A stretch of DNA of 64,000 nt from Intoshia linei. Lineage: Eukaryota > Orthonectida > Rhopaluridae. The DNA lies in contig LWCA01000052.1 of assembly GCA_001642005.1 (NCBI GenBank), positions 1 to 64,000 on the forward strand, read 5' to 3'. The translations under genes were made by a program, and so were the position numbers. How positions within the stretch are numbered: position 1 is the first letter of the stretch; each line of letters starts with the position of its first letter. Under the pieces are notes generated by a model, which saw nothing but the letters and a program-made list of their open reading frames with translations, did no database searches and was not told where the DNA came from. Below, piece after piece: positions 23,001 through 39,000 of the stretch.

Positions 23001-25546
23001 TTCGTTTTTTATAGAATGCAATCTAGGAAGTTGGTATAATTCCTTTTTTGCTAAATTATAACTAAAGATTTCTAATTTTTTAATAAACACTGAGATAATT
23101 TTGTTGCAGCATATCAGTGTCAAACTATTTTCTATCTTACTTACTACACAGATAATTGGTGTTAGATAATTTATATTTTCAAACTCTTAATAAATTAATT
23201 ATTGTTCAAATTAATTCAATTTTTTCTTATTTGATAAAATTGAAAATTTAATTTGTTGAAAAAAATTAAAAAAATATATTTTTTTTATATATTTTCGCAT
23301 TGGTCAGTAAAAAAGTCGAAATCGCCTACTATTGAGATTGGGAAACACTAATCTAGACTTTATTTATAAAAAAATATTCAAAATTTGAAAAAATGCGTAC
23401 AATTTTCATGTGTTGAATACAACTGATCCACAGTGCAGTCAATCCAAAAATTAATCAATTATAATAGAAAATAATATTTCTAATCTAATCGAAATCTCCT
23501 AAAATTTCGAATTTATTATAAAGTTTAAAGTATAAACTTTATAGGGTAACATTGAAAATTTTTAAAATATTTCTTTAAAAAATTATAATATAATATAAAT
23601 AATAAATTTAAATAAAATTTCCAAAAATCTCAAGATTTGAGTGTAATATTGGCGATTTTAAAAAAAAATTTTTGAAAAAATCGCTTTTTCCAACCAATAC
23701 CGAAAAAATCTCAATATGATTATAATTTTAACATCAATTTGAAAATTTTTTTGAAAAAGTATTATTTCTAATGAATACAGTTAAAATTTCCAAATTTTCT
23801 ATTTTTTAGGGTAACATTGACAATTTTTGAAATATTTCTTTAAAAAAATATTATTTCTAATGAATTTAAATAAAATTTCCAAAAATCTCAAGATTTAAAA
23901 GGGTAATATTAGCGATTTTAAAAAAATTGCTTTTTCCAACCAATACCGAAAAAATATCAAGAAAAGCTCAATATGAGTATAATTTTAAACCTAAATTTTT
24001 TTGAAAAAGTATGATTTCTAATGAATACAGTTAAAATCTCCAAAATTTAAAAAATTTCTTGAAAAAATTACTTTTTCCGTCTAATATAAAAAAGTGGAAG
24101 ATGGGTATAATTTTTAACAATGTTAAAAATTTTTTGTCACACAATATTTCTAAATTTCTAATAATCTTAGATATAATTTACAAAAGTATCAGGTGATTTT
24201 AGATAATATTAACGATTAAAAAAAAAATTTCAAAAAATTATATTTCTAGTGAATACAGTTAAAATTTCCAAAAGGCTCAAATTTACATGGTAAAATGACC
24301 GATTCTATAAAAATGTTATTTCTAATGAATCAAAATAAACCCACAAAAATTTAAAAACAAAAAATAAATATTTATAACCAAAATGAAAAAGTATAATATA
24401 CATTACCGGTAACCGCGTCCACGTTTCTCCGGGATTATTGCAAACATAGTAAATTTTCTTATTAACACCTGACCTCGGATCCTCACGTGGAACATCAACA
24501 GGTGGCTTGTAATCAGATTTAGGTAATTGATCAAACTCATTAGCCTCTTCATTCTCTTCTGCAGTTTCATCATTAACTTCTGCCTCTAAATTATTTGCAT
24601 TTTGATTTTTTGCGTTCTCATCTTCCTCTTCTTCTTCCTCTTCACCTTCTCGATATTCTGCTTCAACAATAATATAATTATTTACCGTTCCCAAAATTTT
24701 TCCCCAAAATCTAACATTTATTATAGGATGTAATTCCACAAGTTTTTTAATTGCTAGCCATATTTGCATAACTTCATTTGAATTAAATCCTACCCCAGCT
24801 TGCTTAAAATAGTAAAAGTTTTCCTGTAAATTTGGTAGTAGTTGTTCAGTTTCTTCATTTACAGCAGAGTCAATTATATCTTCCGTGTTTATTTTATATA
24901 ACTCGATTTGCTTTTCAGCCTTTTCGATGCTTTCTGGTACAGTTTCAATGGGTGTGAGTTTTGAGTCTATTTTCATTCTAAATTTTTTTTCTTCTCTACT
25001 TATATCTTCAAAAATATCTACAACGTCATCAGGTTGTTCATCAAGAGTTCTGGTTATTACATTTACCAAGTGGTCATAAAGTGATAAATCTGAATCTACT
25101 GAGCATTTCATTAAATACGCTTTTGCTCTTAAAAATTCTTCTTCGTCTTCTTGGTCAATGTCGTCTTCTGGTTTAATGTCCACGCCAGTATATACATTTT
25201 CTTCATTATACTCTTCTTTGTCTTTTTCTTCTTCGCCTTCATCTTCAATGGCGTCCATGCCCATTTCGCCTTCTAACGGTGCTTTTTCTACTTGGTCATT
25301 CTCTTTTTTATCTTGAGAAACAGTTTTATCTTTATTTCCATTTTCTTTTAACAATTCACTTGTTTCTGGGTTTTCTTGTTGTAAATCTTCCTTATTAGGT
25401 TCTATATCATCTGATACTACATCTTCTTCTGGAGGATCTTGTACTTTTGTTATTTCTTTTTCATCAACATTTTTAATATTTTCGACATTTTTTACTTCAG
25501 TGTCTTCAGTAGGACTTAATACTTCGACTTCTTCTTTGATAGACAT
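20072..25546 (-). CDS. RSPH4A/RSPH6A: Radial spoke head protein 4/6 homolog, 4 exons
   Basis: Structural component of the radial spoke head in motile 9+2 axonemes. Exons (minus strand): 25546-24407, 22704-21976, 21934-21874, 20100-20072; all in phase, 652 aa. The N-terminus is a long acidic low-complexity region (about 130 residues). Family motifs follow: [15 protein letters not shown]-like [26 protein letters not shown], then in exon 2 [71 protein letters not shown] and [10 protein letters not shown], ending [14 protein letters not shown]. The last exon is just eight acidic residues plus a glycine. Introns 1 and 3 are about 1.7-1.8 kb and hold repeats; intron 2 is 41 nt. The 3' end faces RTEL1, with 65 bp between the two stop codons. 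Confidence 0.95.
20101..21873. other. RSPH intron 3: repeats and AT-rich degenerate sequence
   Basis: Holds an R3 repeat copy (20440-20650), a long run of loosely repeating AAAAATTT-type units (20700-21720), and at about 21205 a hAT-like terminus (CTAGGGTTCTCACACTTTTTT). No coding sequence seen. Confidence 0.55.
22771..23350 (-). mobile_element. hAT-derived element in RSPH intron 1
   Basis: 580 bp. The ends are CAGTGTTTCCCAA and its inverted match TTGGGAAACACTA, flanked by 8-bp duplications ATTTAGAC / ATCTAGAC (7 of 8 identical), the hAT signature. Inside, minus-strand 23123-22875 encodes a transposase remnant of the FAM200/GTF2IRD2-like type (segments [16 protein letters not shown] and [20 protein letters not shown]). 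Confidence 0.85.
23530..24345. repeat. Degenerate tandem repeat in RSPH intron 1
   Basis: At least four diverged units carry the same order of phrases: 'ttctaatgaatacagttaaa', 'tttccaaa', 'gggtaa(c/t)attg', 'gctttttccaaccaatacc', 'ctcaatatgagtataatttt'. Unit length looks variable, about 100-200 bp. It ends at the exon 1 donor side. Confidence 0.7.
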
Positions 25547-25678
25547 TTAATCGGTCTGTTTATTATAAATTGCTACGATATTTCGAAAGCCCGATAAATA
25601 AGGTAAATAATGCTTAGATATAAATAACATAATTTAATAATAAATAATACAAATTTTGAAAATATTTTGATTAATTAA

Positions 25679-29136
<3,458 letters not shown>

Positions 29137-31064
29137 TTATGTATTATTTATAATTTATAATTGATACTTTGTGAGACATTGAAATACAATTTAGTTTCAT
29201 AGTAATTTGGATTGTATGTTTCTACAACACATGTTATTTATTGATAAATTAGAAATTTAATTAATTTGATATAATACATAAATATATGTAGTATTTTAAA
29301 ATGTAAATAAAATTGTATTCTTAATTATACAAAGTTGAAGAGTACGTCAAAATTATCTTTCATTAGCACCATTTATTTAATTTATATAGATTCTCATTAA
29401 TTAGGTAAAAATGGAAATTTCACGGTTAAACAAGTAAATAAAATGAAATTATAAATAAAACATCGGTGTCTTTTATGTTTGAATTTGTATAGCTTATCCG
29501 TATCGTATTCCATTAAAATGTAATGCTCATTGAACATTGGTAAAATCAAACTGACTTGTTTTTTATGCAAAATAAAATCAATTTCCATATATAAAATCAA
29601 TTTTAGACATGTTTCAAGTGATGAATTAAAATTTAATAGAAAGTTTTTAAATAATACATTTATTATTGTCATTTTAACATTTTCTTTTGAAAAGTTTTGT
29701 GAATATTATGAACAATTTCCGTACAGTGTAATTTGAACTTTAAAATGAAAAGTTTAAAGTTTAAATGATACATGTATAATTCACTAATTGTTGATTATAA
29801 TAAATAAATAGTGCCATACCAAACTCTCATTAATTTGTTAAATTTTTGATGCATGAAAAAGATGATGCAAGTTACAATTAAGATTTAATCTGGTATCAAG
29901 TAGACATTGGAGTAATGAGTATTTAAATAGTTCACTAAATTAACTAAAATAACTCCACTTTACCCTTTTAACACTTTAAGACTCGAGAACTGCATATGCA
30001 GTTTGGAATGTGAACTTCAAATTTACTTAAACAAACTTTTTAAAAACATATCAATTTTCTTATACATTTTTTCAGGTGACTGTTGAAATTGTGGCATCAT
30101 AAAAAATAAATTTAAAACAAAAAATGTCTGACTACGAAAGTGTCAATACAGTAAATTGATAAAGTCGTTACTTTTTATCTATTTGTCAAACGTGACAAAA
30201 AGAGGCACCTGTAGGTTTTTATAAATTAGTGATATAAAGGAAAAGTTTATGAACTCAATATTGAGGAATAAATTATTGTTTATAAATCATAAATGCAATG
30301 ACATGACATTGCTCTTTAATTGTTTTTTATTGTATGCCATAAAATGTTAAATGAGTTTGTTTGCTTATTTGCATCTTTTGTTGTTTAGATTTGTTAATAG
30401 GTGTAGGACATTGACTTTTATTATCGGTTGGAATTTAATAAACTCATTAATTAACGTATTAATGATGCTAAAAAAGGAATACAAAGTGTAGTCCTATTTA
30501 CATTATAACTTATAATTTATAAGTTATACATTAAATACGACCGACTAAAATTAAATTACAACTAATTCTAACTAACCAACGCTAATTCATAGCACATCAT
30601 CATATAGTCTTATTTTTTACAGTGTATAATTACAAAAATTAAAAAGTGTATATGAAAATGCAGCGTAATAGACAAATGTGGTTATGAGCCGTAAATCTAA
30701 CACAACAACAACATTTAAGCTGAGATAGGAAATGAATCAAGTGTCTATAAATAAAAGAGTACCACCTCAAAACATATAAATAAGTTGCATTGTTTGAGTT
30801 ATAAATGTGACAATTGGATAGTCTACTATAAATAAACCGTCTGCAAAACCTGAGCTATGTGGTAATGTTATTTGTAACATTTAGCAATCGAGATCATAAA
30901 AATCGACACAAAACTAAATTATGATGATTCGCAATGATCTTTCAGGTGTTAATTTAGGATATCCATATGCTCATCCAAAATTGACAATTACAAATATTTT
31001 GTGATTACATCAAATTATTATACCTTGTTGACCAAAATATACCTTATAAAATATTTCCAATATA
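29137..31064. other. Spacer between GALE and the acidic-protein gene
   Basis: Holds the divergent upstream regions of both genes. A minus-strand ORF at 29672-29397 (91 aa, ATG start) has no recognisable feature and may be chance in AT-rich DNA. Nothing else seen. Confidence 0.5.
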
Positions 31065-32039
31065 ATGTCAAAACTAACAAAGACTGATTCAAATTCTTCA
31101 ACTGTATCACTCCCCACATCTAAAAAATACATGGAAAAGGGAATTTTACCATTCAAACCTTTTATGGAAGAACTCGACAATATAAAGAGTATGGCTCAAT
31201 CCATGAACCAAATTATTAACGAAGAAGATGTTATCGTTGATTCTCTTAAAAACAAACGAGTCGACTTTTGTAAGTGGAAATCACTTGATAATATCAGAGG
31301 TAACACATTCAATAACGTATTCAACTACAAACATATTTTTGATTCATGTTGTGAAGAACAATCAGATGTGGAGCAAGATTTTTTCAATGTAAAAATTTAC
31401 CAAAAAAGTTTTTTAAAAGAATTTGCTAGTCAGAATGATATTACTTTCTCTGGTTATGAAGCGGATTGTAATTCCAGTATTTCAGAATCAATAATAAATG
31501 ATATTGGTGATTTTGTCGATATTGATGAAATTGATGGTACTGATGACACTGACGAGTTTGTGTCGGAATCAGATTCTGGGTCTAGTTCTTGTAATTCTGA
31601 TTTAGAATTTCGAGAACTTGAATCAGAATATGAATATGATTATGATGAATTGGAAAGCATTTCTGACATTTTTCAAGAATGTGATAATGTGAATTTTACG
31701 AGTGATGGAGGGAGTGAATGTTATAATAAATATTGCAATTTTTATCAATTTGATTCAGATGATGTGTTTCTTGAATCTATGGTACCTGGGAATTTTTTTG
31801 ATATTGGATTAAGTATTAGTTCCGATTCAAATAAATTTAATCAATCTGTTGACCTTTTTACAAAACAACTCAAAAATTTTACATTTAAAAACGAAAAAAA
31901 TAAATCACATGACGTTTATCCAGTACAAACTAATCCACTTGATTTGTCCATTAAAAAGATTGAAAGAAAAAGTCACAATTCTAAAATTCAACATTGTTTG
32001 CTTCAAGAAATTTCAGGTTTGCATTTTAGTTTATATTAG
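31065..32039 (+). CDS. Unknown acidic protein with a CtBP-type PLDLS motif
   Basis: 324 aa from an ATG, single exon as read. I do not recognise the family. The middle (about residues 125-245) is very rich in Asp, Glu and Ser with many short acidic clusters and a tyrosine-rich EYEYDYDE. No membrane segment or signal peptide. Near the C-terminus NPLDLSIKK (P291-S295) matches the PxDLS motif by which transcription factors bind the CtBP corepressor; an acidic domain plus PLDLS would suit a transcriptional regulator, but this is inference. The C-terminal 10 or so residues may be wrong: a possible donor (ISG, GTTTGC) lies just before the stop, so the gene could continue in another exon. Confidence 0.6.
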   Translation: MSKLTKTDSNSSTVSLPTSKKYMEKGILPFKPFMEELDNIKSMAQSMNQIINEEDVIVDSLKNKRVDFCKWKSLDNIRGNTFNNVFNYKHIFDSCCEEQSDVEQDFFNVKIYQKSFLKEFASQNDITFSGYEADCNSSISESIINDIGDFVDIDEIDGTDDTDEFVSESDSGSSSCNSDLEFRELESEYEYDYDELESISDIFQECDNVNFTSDGGSECYNKYCNFYQFDSDDVFLESMVPGNFFDIGLSISSDSNKFNQSVDLFTKQLKNFTFKNEKNKSHDVYPVQTNPLDLSIKKIERKSHNSKIQHCLLQEISGLHFSLY

Positions 32040-32159
32040 GGGTCGAAATCTGTTCTGTGTGGTCGGGTGAGATTTGTTTGTAAAGTTATTTGCAAGTTTT
32101 AGAAAGTTACAATTTTAGGGGTAGTTGTAGTACGGTTACGAAATTTTCTGAAAATACTC

Positions 32160-32830
32160 AAAAATTAAAAAAATAAAACTTTTAGAATAATTTTTAAATT
32201 TTTAGGAAAAATTTCTACAAAAACATTAAAGCAAAAAAATCAATGAATTTTAACAAAAATTCGAAAAAATAAATATTTTATAGTAATTTTAGCACTGTGA
32301 TGAAATTTTCTTAAAAAAATAAGTTAAATTAATGAATATTCACTATAATTTCAATAAATTGAACTTTGAGGGTAATTTTTTGATTTTTACCACAATTTCT
32401 TAAAAAACAAAAGAATCAATGAATTTTAACAATAATTTTAAATGAAATGATGATGAAAGAGATAAAATTTTCTTAAATAAAAAGATAAATCAATGAATAT
32501 TCACCAAAATTATAAAAAATAAAACTTTAAGAGTAATTTTTTATTTTTACCAAAATTTTTTTAAAAAAATGAAGAATTTTAACCAAAAGTCAAAAAATTA
32601 AATATTTTATTGTAATTTGAGCACCGTCTGATATTTTCAAAAAAGTATTTATATATTCAAATTAATACAACCAAGAATGCAAAAAAATAAAAGCTTTGGG
32701 TAATTTTTAAATTTTTACGAAAATTTCTATAAAAAAATCAGTGAATTTTAACTAAAATTACAAAAAATTAAACTATTAAGGTAATTCCAACATTTTCATA
32801 AAAATATTAATTGTTTTTGAAAAAAATGTA
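32160..32830. repeat. Degenerate AT-rich tandem repeat downstream of the acidic-protein gene
   Basis: Recurring phrases ('caatgaattttaac', 'aaataaatattttat', 'gtaatttttaaatttttac', 'aaaatttctacaaaaa') in the same order, at least four loose units. No coding sequence. Confidence 0.55.
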
Positions 32831-35597
32831 AATATCTGACAACCGTCATGCATCAATTATTTACCCGGACATTAATGGAACAAGGTTGCCGACCTCTCAT
32901 GTTAAAATTACATAATATATCAATATATCGTATACATAAGTAAATAAACACAATACATAAATAAAGTAAGGATTATTTAATTACATCAAAATACGGTAAA
33001 ACCCTTGATAGCAAACATATATATTATCATTCGATTTTAACTAAAGAATCTGTCAGTATCACTATTCTATATACAATTAGCTAGTTCTGTAATTCATCAA
33101 TCCTATCGATTCATATGCGTTTTTTGTATAATTATATTTTTTAACGGGGTATGAAAACCAATCACCAAGACTTACCACACCGATGACTTACCAAAACCAG
33201 AAAATAAACGTATTGCTTTAAAAAAAATTTGCAGATATATTATACATAATGTAGGTAATTATATTTAAAAACCCATAGCCACCTCTAAACAACTTTCATA
33301 TCGGATTGTTTGATTTATTAAAAAAATTGTTATAAGCATGTTAAATTCCGACAAACAAAAAATTTAGAAAAATATTTTCCAAGATATACCATTTTCTGAC
33401 TGAAGTTTAACATGAGCTATTTAGTATAAACCGCCGTAATTTTATGGGCCAATGTATAATTAAAATTCTTGTAATGAAAAATCAATTTTAATGATTGGTT
33501 GTAATTTAAATGCCTTTATTATATGTATTGTAATATTGTATTTATTGTCCAACCCGATACAGATTATTTGCAAGAAAAATTCAAATTTTCAAAAAAATAA
33601 TTTGTAGTCATTATTATGTTAATTAAAAAAAATGGAGATGATGATAATTTTCATTTTTAAATGTCACTACCGATCTCGACCTAACCTAATTTATTGTTTT
33701 CTAATAAATTTAATTCTTTACTACCTTCTAATAATTATGAAAATTGATAAAATTAAGATGAAAAGATGAAAGAGTATCTGAAAAAAAATCAATTTTAACA
33801 TCTGCTAGTTTGTAATCTAATATATAGCGTTTCACAATATTACCATTAATAACATTACATATTTAAAATTTAGATTTCATTAGCGATCACGATATTTTAA
33901 TTTTGATTTAAAAAATGAAAAATATTTCTGAACCTTTTGTTAGTTTTAACATTTTTATTATAATATCTTGAGAGGAAGCTTAATATCCATGATACAGCCT
34001 GGGAAGCAAAATTAAGACAACTGGATTTATTTGTATTATTTTATGTTTATGTCGTGCTTACTGAGTAATAAAAGTAGTAGTATTTTATTGAAACGTATTT
34101 CCAATTTTATTATAATAAAATCTTTCAGATAATAGGGCATATGTTGGGTTGTCAATCGTACTTTAATTTTATAATACTCCTTTATTCTGAAAACTATGGC
34201 TGATTTAATTATAAGTATAGTCAGTTTAGAAATTTTATTTAACAATTAATTAAGCATCATTTACAATGGGTATTTTAATAGGTAAACTATTAAATATGGT
34301 AATTTTCAAAACGCAATGGTATTTATGTCGACATTGTAAATTTTGCCACATTTATTTAATGTGTAAATTTCAAATCAAGATATACATTTAACAATTTGTA
34401 AAACTAATTTACATTGACGTTATTATAATACAAATCTATTCATGTCCAATGGACATTGTCCATTTATATTCCCAGATGGATTTTAACCGTAGGGTGCAGA
34501 TAGCATCAAAAGACATTTAAACATTAATAAATTGAGATACTTAATATGTATTTAATGTTTTAAAGCATTATTGACGGCGAAATTAGTTTTTATAAACAGT
34601 AAAACCAGAATCATGCGTTGATTTGTTTTACAGTAAAATACATATATAATATACATTGCATGTTTTAGGATGAATGATTTTGCACCTGTTAAATGTGATT
34701 TCCTTTTTATAGAAAATATAGACCAGTATCTGGCACAGTGAATACACTTAAACAAAAAATTTTCATGAATGAATATATTTATATTTTGACGTTAATTTGT
34801 TAAAATTACTACTAAAATTGAATCCAAAAATTATAAATCTAAATTTAATAATTGTATTTGATAGGCAGTGATATATTTAACCATTTAGTCAAATTTAAAA
34901 TATGAACATTAACATTGAAAACACAAAAATGATAGTTTATTGGGTGTAATCTAAACCAATTAAATGTGAATATACGTAAACTATACGCCTGGGGGTTTAT
35001 ACATACAATTGTTATTGTCTAGATTTTATTTTAAATAAGAGTAATTTAGTTAAATGGTCACATCAAATTTAACACGTGCAAAACTATTCAAGCTTAAGCA
35101 TTTATCATTATATAACAACTCAATTGAAGGTTTATATACAAAATTTCACTTTCAAATTCAAGGCACAAAAATGTACTTTTTTTTATTATAAACGCGAATA
35201 TTGTTTACAAAATAGTTATTGGACAAATTTTACAAGTTGGTTTATATTTTAGTCAGATTGATGATTAGTGAATATCGGAAATAACATTAACATTATTATT
35301 TCATTAGTTTTTTCAATTTCGGTACTTGTTTCAAGTCTTAATTTTTTAAAATGTGTATATTTTAATGTCAGTGGGTGAAGATAATTAGCGCTCATCTTCA
35401 ATGATTACAGTTCATCGACTCGATCGACATATTGATAAATGTTATAAATTGTACAAACATTTATAAATAAACATCAAATGATTATAGTATAGTTGTAATT
35501 TTATTTTACAACTTGTAGTGTTTTTTCAATGTTTTAATGAGTTTCAAATTTAGAACCAATAATACAGGATACATATGAAAGAAAATTGAAAAATATA
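32831..35597. other. Spacer without recognisable genes
   Basis: AT-rich. Near 32880 a short GC-richer string (GGTTGCCGACCTCTCAT) resembles the hAT-like terminus seen at 60950. Several ORFs under 70 codons look random. Nothing else supported. Confidence 0.5.
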
Positions 35598-35936
35598 ATG
35601 CCATTATCTGTAAGCTCACCGAATTTGCCCAATATATATTATACAAAAACCAAAAGATCAAAATCATGCCCTTCGAGATGTATTGAAGAATATGTAGGGT
35701 CTGAATTGAGAAAGTATGGTGATACGTTTCATGAAGAAATACAAGTAGTTTTTATAAATATTTTTTTTCATGTTCAATTTTAGTCATACGAAAAGATTTC
35801 CAAAATTCAATTATTTCTTGTCACGATTACTGTTGTGTGCATGAACTGTTTCAATGTTTCATTTCAAGTTATTCAATTAATATTTAAAAATGTTGTATTA
35901 ATTATTTTATTATTTTTAAATTATTTTGATTTTTAA
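35598..35936 (+). CDS. Candidate BH3-only apoptosis protein, 2 exons
   Basis: Exons 35598-35744 and 35784-35936 joined across a 39-nt GT-AG intron in phase 0; 99 aa. Residues 32-47 (YVGSELRKYGDTFHEE) fit the BH3 pattern: four spaced hydrophobic positions (V33, L37, Y40, F44), the invariant Leu, and the Gly-Asp pair at 41-42, with acidic residues after. The rest is basic at the N-terminus and strongly hydrophobic from about residue 57 to the end (two stretches, 57-70 and 77-95), fitting a C-terminal membrane anchor as in many BCL-2 relatives. No BH1/BH2 motif is present, hence BH3-only. Known role of such proteins: bind the groove of BCL-2 proteins at mitochondria to trigger cell death. The motif is short and could be chance, but the spliced frame, motif and anchor together are persuasive. 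The stop codon overlaps an AATAAA; the SAE1 stop codon lies 77 bp further on, on the other strand. Confidence 0.65.
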
Positions 35937-36013
35937 TAAATATTTTTATATACAAATTCTCATTCGATAATACCAAAAAAAAAAAATAATAGATTTAATT
36001 TCCTAAAATGATT

Positions 36014-39000
36014 TTAATTTTTGAATATTAAAACGAAGTCAATAGAATATTTTTTTATTTTAAAATCAAATACAAGTACTAAAATTTTTTAATGCTTTCT
36101 AAGTGGGTGTTTTAGACTTAAAAATGATGAAACACTTAATCGAAACGAATATACATGAAACATTTAATGTAATTTACAAATTTATGCAATATGGAATATT
36201 GTTCCAGTTCTAGTTATACCTATTGTTCATAATGTAAAAATTTAATGAAATTGAAAAATACCGTTGAATACGAAAAAATTGTGTATAACAGAATCACTTT
36301 TCGAAATAAACTAAATTTTTGTATATAAATGTATAACGCAAACATTGTAATCGTATTACTTTAATCACATCTGCAGACAAAATTCCCCCAACTATTGAAC
36401 AAATTGAAACCATAGTAATAATAAAATTTCTAAAAATATTGATAAGTCTAAAATAGTAATAAACACAATATTTCGGGTCATTCTTTTTATTCTGACCATT
36501 AATTTTAATTTATAATAGAAAAATAACGTGATCAACACTTTAAATTTTTTTATTTAGAAAAAATCCAAAATAATGAAATTCTTTACTTATTGGAAATTTA
36601 AGACTCATTATTTTAATTGACAACCCTGGATTATGAAACCACTTGTTAGAACATATTCTAAATATTACAGTGTTCCTCGAATACTAGAAAATTAATGAAA
36701 TAATTAAAATGAATGGAAAATGTTTTTATTGCTTGTTCTGAAAAGTAGAAATTAGTATTTATGGTTAGTATTAAATTTTAAAAAGATGTTCTTTAGCTCA
36801 ACCCAGTTCAGTAATTTTTAATGCACTACCCAGCATATATCAAATGTGGATCGATGGAACGAAAGCAGTCCTTATAGAAAATTTTATATAAAATAACTAT
36901 CACTGATACAAAAGATTTTGGAACGTCTGTAATATCCTAATCTTTACAAAATCACCGGTTTAATTCCTTTCAGATTAATACAGAAATAGGGAAGCATTTA
37001 CTTTTCGAAGGCCGCATTAACGTCTCCAAAAAATTTAATAAGGCCACACATTTCTAAATAAAATTTAATCAAATAGAGCAGTGCTTCTCATGGGGTGACT
37101 GGTCACCCAAAATTGTATTATTTTAATATAAGGTGAATACAAAAATTTTCGATAATTGGGGTGAATTATAATTTTTAAGCATATTTTATTCAATTTAGTA
37201 AAATTGTTTGAGAAAAAATCAAAATTTTACCAACCCTTCAGAAAAAAACCGCTTTTACTAATATTTTTCTGAAAAATATCCATTTTACCAAACTTTTAGA
37301 TCAATAACCCTCTATCTCAGGGTATCTTAACCGGGGTGCTAGAATTAATTTCAAAGGTGCTAGAAAAAATATTCTTATTATTTAAATTTTGAATAAAAAT
37401 CTAATTAAACGTATTTTCAAATTGAAATTTACTTTATCACTCAAATAAGTGTATATTGATCTATGCAAAAAATTCGCAAATAGAACAATGAATACGTAAA
37501 GTATGGATTTACTGGGCTTATAGAAATTGGTAAGAATGATAGAGCTCAATGCATGACTGTCATTTTATAATATGTTATTCCAATCTTAAACCTTGTCGTC
37601 TAAACCTAAAACACCTAGAAAAACATTCAAACGATGAAAATACATCGATTGATAATTTTCTCATTAATAGAGCAAGATATGACCAAAAAGGGAAAATAGC
37701 TGTTGTAGAACAAAGTTAGACGTTATGATTTTATCTGAATTTTGGTGTTCACAAATTAATACACATCCTAAACTTTCTAAATTTGGATTGGAAAAAATTA
37801 GCCCTTTTCCAACAACATATCTCTGCGAGAAAGCATTTTCAAGTATAATTAGATCTTATGATAATTAATTTATAATATAGCTATGCTCCACATAAAATCG
37901 AAAACTAAAAATAGATTGGGATAAGTTGTCACACGATATGAGAGTTGCCTTATCTCGAACAAAACCCAGATATGATAAACTTGTTTCCGATAAACAGTAA
38001 CAAAAATCTCACTAATTATATAATCAGTGATGATTCATCACAAATTTATAATGTAAATTAAAATATATTTTTGATTACATAGTTTTGTTGCTTTTATACA
38101 CAAATTATATTCTAGAAAAACATTGGTTTAATTGATACATAATTTAAATCTCATCAAATACAGCATTTATTGATTAGGTTCGATATGGTGATTTTTTAAA
38201 ATCTCAATATAATACGATTTTTAAGTTGAATTTTAAGGTATCATTATATAATTTTTCAGGGATGCTAAGTTTAAAAAAAATTAAGAAACCCTGCTCTATT
38301 TGATCCCAAAAGAAAAAAATCTAATTTCATCAACCCTTAAGGAAAAAACCGCTTTTACCAATATTCTTCTAAAAAATCCCATTTAACCAAAAATTAATAT
38401 TTTAAAAATAATATAATCAATAAAATAGTTTTAAATGAAAAATAATTCAAATTGTTCAGAAGGCCGCACCAAAACGTCAATAAGGCCGCACTTTCCCGAC
38501 CTCTGGTTTAATATTACATTAAATAAACGTAAAAAATGCAAATTACTAGAAATAAACAAAATACCTTTGGAATAAATGTTCATTGAAGAAATCTTTATAT
38601 TCGTTGTAATCTCGTAAAATTATAGTTTTTATCTTTTCTGTTAATTCAACATTGTTTAAATCGGAAATTTTTAATTCTTTGTTAATTTCTGATAAAACTA
38701 GACATACTTATTTATTAGTTAAAATATATACGACAAAATACCAAAATAAAAAAAATTAGATTATCCTAAATTATCCATATTTTACCTTAAACAGCCTGAT
38801 ATATGTTACTTATTGGGCAATAATCGCCACCAATTTTTTAATATAAAAAATTAATTAAATTTGTTATGAAATCAGTTGGTAATCATCGGTCATAGCTTTT
38901 TAAAACAAAAATAACCTTTTTCAAGAATAAAAACAGCATTTTGAGTATATTGCCGTTTACTTTTATTTTTTTTAAGCCATTCTTCAATAGATATTTGGTC

